A program made the translations under genes and the position numbers. A model generated the notes under the pieces. It made no database searches. It had not been told where the DNA came from and saw only the letters and a list, made by a program, of their open reading frames with translations. Shown one piece after another: positions 12,327-14,429 of a stretch of 14,429 nucleotides of DNA. Origin of the DNA: Bacteroidota bacterium (lineage in GTDB: Bacteria; Bacteroidota; Bacteroidia; Flavobacteriales; Weeksellaceae); the NCBI GenBank assembly GCA_023388015.1, contig JAEWHB010000064.1:1-14429 (forward strand), given 5' to 3'. Positions within the stretch are counted from its first letter, which is position 1, and every line of letters starts with the position of its first letter.

Positions 12327-14429
12327 ATGAAACACATGAAACACAAAAACATTTTTTTGTTGCTCTTGCTATTTTCCCTTTCGGGATGGTTGCAAGGACA
12401 ACTCCAACCGTTTAAAGACGATGTAGAGGAACATGCCGATTTTGCCCAAACCGGTTTGGTAGGATGGACATCTTTGGACTTGGACGGATTCAATACAGCA
12501 GGTCCGTTTCAGAGTTTCCCCGGAAAGGGAGGCCCGTTGGGATTTATAGTTTATACTCCGTCTGAAACCGATCCGCCAAATACACTTGACGGATATGATA
12601 CACGTTCAGGAAAAAAATATTTTGCCAGTATTTCTTCCTATACAGGACCCAGTAATGACTGGTTGATTTCAGATGAATTGGCAACGCATCCGGGTGGGAC
12701 TTTTTCGTTTTATGCAAAAAGTACAGCCACTTTTGCCGGATTGGATACTTTTAAAGTAGGTTATTCTACCACGGATTCAGATCCGAATAATTTCACATTT
12801 ATTTCCACTACGACTTCTACAGGAGTTTGGACAAAGTATGATTTTGCAATTCCTGCCGGAGCAAAGCATCTGGCTATTAATTGCGTGTCCCAGGCTTTTA
12901 TGTTTATAGTGGATGATATCGAATTCAAACCGAATTTAGTCGATACTGCACCAAATTCCATTACCAATTTTTCAATGGAAATTGAAATGGACACAGATTT
13001 CAAAGCTAATTTAAGCTGGACCAATCCGACTATTGATATAGCAGGAAATTCACTTTCCAATATGACAGGAGTTAAGGTTTATCGTGGTACGCATCCTATG
13101 AACTTGGTGCAGGTTGCAGATCTTCCTTCTTCTGCAGGGCAAAGCATGAATTATATTGATACGCTTCCGGGCGAAGGTTCTTATACCCATCGTTTTGTGC
13201 CTTATAATGCGTCTGGAGACGGAGTAGCATACAACACGCCTATTACTTTCTTTGGATATGAAACGATTCCGGGTGCGCCCACCAATATCACATTTACCCA
13301 AAATGCATCTTTGCAAACGGTAATTTCTTGGGACGAAGTAGATTATGGAGAAAATGGTGGCGTTTTACAAGGTGAAGTGATAGGTTATAAAATTCTCAGA
13401 ACTTTTGGTACTACAACTGAAACATTGGCCGAAACGCATCCCGATACAACTTTCACAGAAGTGAGTATTCCTGAATTGTATTTATATACTTACACCATCA
13501 TCGCGCTGACGAGTCCTACAAACGAAGGAGCTCCTGCAATTGTTCCTGCTTATTCAGGTTTGAATGAAAACCAAGAGTCAATAACAAGTGGAAATGCCGT
13601 TTCGGATCAGCCTTTTGAACTGAACCGAGGTTCGATTATTTCCCAAAGTATTTACACGCCGGATCAACTGGGCGAAAGCGGACTGATTACTTCTCTGTCT
13701 TATTTTGCGAATTTAGGAGTGACCAGTACAGCTCGTTATAAAATTTATATGAGCACAACCGACCGTGCAACTTTTGGAACAACCTTGAACAACGCGGTTT
13801 GGGAATATTTCGGAAATCAAAAGCTTTTATTTGATGGCGATATCGAGTTTACTGCCGGACGAAATGCAATCAATATAGAATTGGATCAACCCTTTTATTA
13901 CGATGCTTCAAGCAATGAGAATGTGATCATTACGATTGTGAAACCTTTGTTGGCCAACGTTCCTTCTGTAAATCCACGTGAATTTTATAATACACCGGTA
14001 GATGGGATGCGAACTTATTATTCGATCGGATATTCAGTAGATCTCAGCGTAATTTCTACTCAGCCTGCTGCTTGGACTTTGGAAGAAATTACAACCATTC
14101 CGAGCATTGTGATGGAAAAAAACAAAGAATTTGGAAGTGTTTCAGGAACTGTTACTTCAGCTGAGGATGGTTCTGAATTAGAGGGTGTTACTGTAACGAT
14201 CATTCCCGATGATGCGAATGCGTTTCAAACTGAAACCGTTTTGACAATCGCTGATGGAACCTATGAAATACCTGCGCTTTTGCCAGGAAATTATGTGGCA
14301 CGATTTAGCAAAGACACTTACAATACGCTTGAAATCGAATTTAGTTTAGCGGACAATCAAAGTTTGACTTTGGATGCAGAATTGGATAATTCACTTCCGA
14401 TTTTAATTTCCGGAACGGTAACCGATACC
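12327..14429 (+). CDS. Large secreted modular surface protein, 3' end outside the window
   Basis: An uninterrupted frame of 701 codons runs from the ATG at 12327 to the right edge with no stop. Residues 1-25 form a signal peptide (MKHMKHKN, a Leu-rich core, then GWLQGQ). Residues about 26-203 look like a choice-of-anchor J/cleaved-adhesin-type jelly roll (GKKYFASISSY, SNDWLISDEL, GTFSFYAKS, VGYSTTDSDPNNF, TKYDFAIP, FIVDDIEF). Two fibronectin III-like domains follow at about 206-312 and 313-416, the second opening with PGAPTNITF. A further beta-rich domain at about 420-600 (SIISQSIYTP, ITSLSYF, YKIYMSTTDRATFG) is of a type often found in secreted Bacteroidota proteins. A carboxypeptidase-regulatory-like repeat starts at 603 (GSVSGTVT), and a second begins at 694 (ISGTVTDT), 89 residues later. 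Export by the type IX system with a C-terminal sorting domain beyond the window is inferred. No protease or glycosidase active site is visible, so adhesion or matrix function is possible but unproven. Confidence 0.88.
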   Translation, partial: MKHMKHKNIFLLLLLFSLSGWLQGQLQPFKDDVEEHADFAQTGLVGWTSLDLDGFNTAGPFQSFPGKGGPLGFIVYTPSETDPPNTLDGYDTRSGKKYFASISSYTGPSNDWLISDELATHPGGTFSFYAKSTATFAGLDTFKVGYSTTDSDPNNFTFISTTTSTGVWTKYDFAIPAGAKHLAINCVSQAFMFIVDDIEFKPNLVDTAPNSITNFSMEIEMDTDFKANLSWTNPTIDIAGNSLSNMTGVKVYRGTHPMNLVQVADLPSSAGQSMNYIDTLPGEGSYTHRFVPYNASGDGVAYNTPITFFGYETIPGAPTNITFTQNASLQTVISWDEVDYGENGGVLQGEVIGYKILRTFGTTTETLAETHPDTTFTEVSIPELYLYTYTIIALTSPTNEGAPAIVPAYSGLNENQESITSGNAVSDQPFELNRGSIISQSIYTPDQLGESGLITSLSYFANLGVTSTARYKIYMSTTDRATFGTTLNNAVWEYFGNQKLLFDGDIEFTAGRNAINIELDQPFYYDASSNENVIITIVKPLLANVPSVNPREFYNTPVDGMRTYYSIGYSVDLSVISTQPAAWTLEEITTIPSIVMEKNKEFGSVSGTVTSAEDGSELEGVTVTIIPDDANAFQTETVLTIADGTYEIPALLPGNYVARFSKDTYNTLEIEFSLADNQSLTLDAELDNSLPILISGTVTDT

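Noticed and set aside
12761..13316. Two open frames on the minus strand opposite the surface protein
   Set aside because: The plus frame is continuous for 701 codons with clear domains, and the minus frames show none.
1..14429. Mobile elements, CRISPR arrays, tRNA or rRNA genes, or a defence island
   Set aside because: No transposase, integrase, regularly spaced repeat array, cloverleaf or rRNA signature was seen, and the gene content is largely housekeeping.

Overview
The window looks like chromosomal DNA of a member of the Bacteroidota, most likely class Flavobacteriia (Chryseobacterium/Elizabethkingia-like). The evidence is AT-rich coding and intergenic DNA, A-rich leaders with no clear Shine-Dalgarno sites, promoter-like TTG-N19/20-TAnnTTTG motifs, a lipoprotein with an acidic stretch after its lipidated cysteine, and a large modular surface protein of the type exported by the type IX system. 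The genus is inferred from style, not from a marker gene.

Layout. The left edge holds the 3' end of a GreA/GreB/Rnk-type transcription factor gene. Convergent to it is a minus-strand tetrapyrrole operon, hemA-hemC-hemD-hemE (about 4170 down to 234), which takes glutamyl-tRNA into the pathway and ends at coproporphyrinogen III; the ALA-forming aminotransferase (hemL) and hemB are not in the window. A 188-bp intergenic region separates hemA from a divergent AraC-family regulator whose DNA-binding half resembles PchR, an iron/siderophore regulator. This region holds promoter-like elements on both strands and a perfect TTTAGA-N5-TCTAAA palindrome. Together they suggest iron or heme control.

Next come a minus-strand pair, queG (tRNA queuosine maturation) and a small secreted protein of unknown function, then a plus-strand lipocalin-like lipoprotein and a convergent MsbA-type ABC exporter. 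purK and purE follow on the plus strand and carry out the two-step carboxylation of AIR in purine synthesis.

The right end is more accessory in character. It has a membrane-bound AraC-type regulator with seven predicted helices. 131 bp downstream on the same strand begins a large secreted mosaic protein: signal peptide, choice-of-anchor J/cleaved-adhesin-like domain, two fibronectin III-like domains, a further beta-rich domain, and carboxypeptidase-regulatory-like repeats. That gene runs off the right edge with no stop codon.

No tRNA, rRNA, CRISPR array, insertion sequence or phage gene was seen. No gap between genes exceeds 200 bp. Most of the window is housekeeping. The points most worth a second look are the hemA/AraC intergenic palindrome, the intercistronic inverted repeats before hemC, the promoter lying almost on the purK start codon, the CCTAACCTA direct repeats before the membrane regulator, and the surface protein with its duplicated start.
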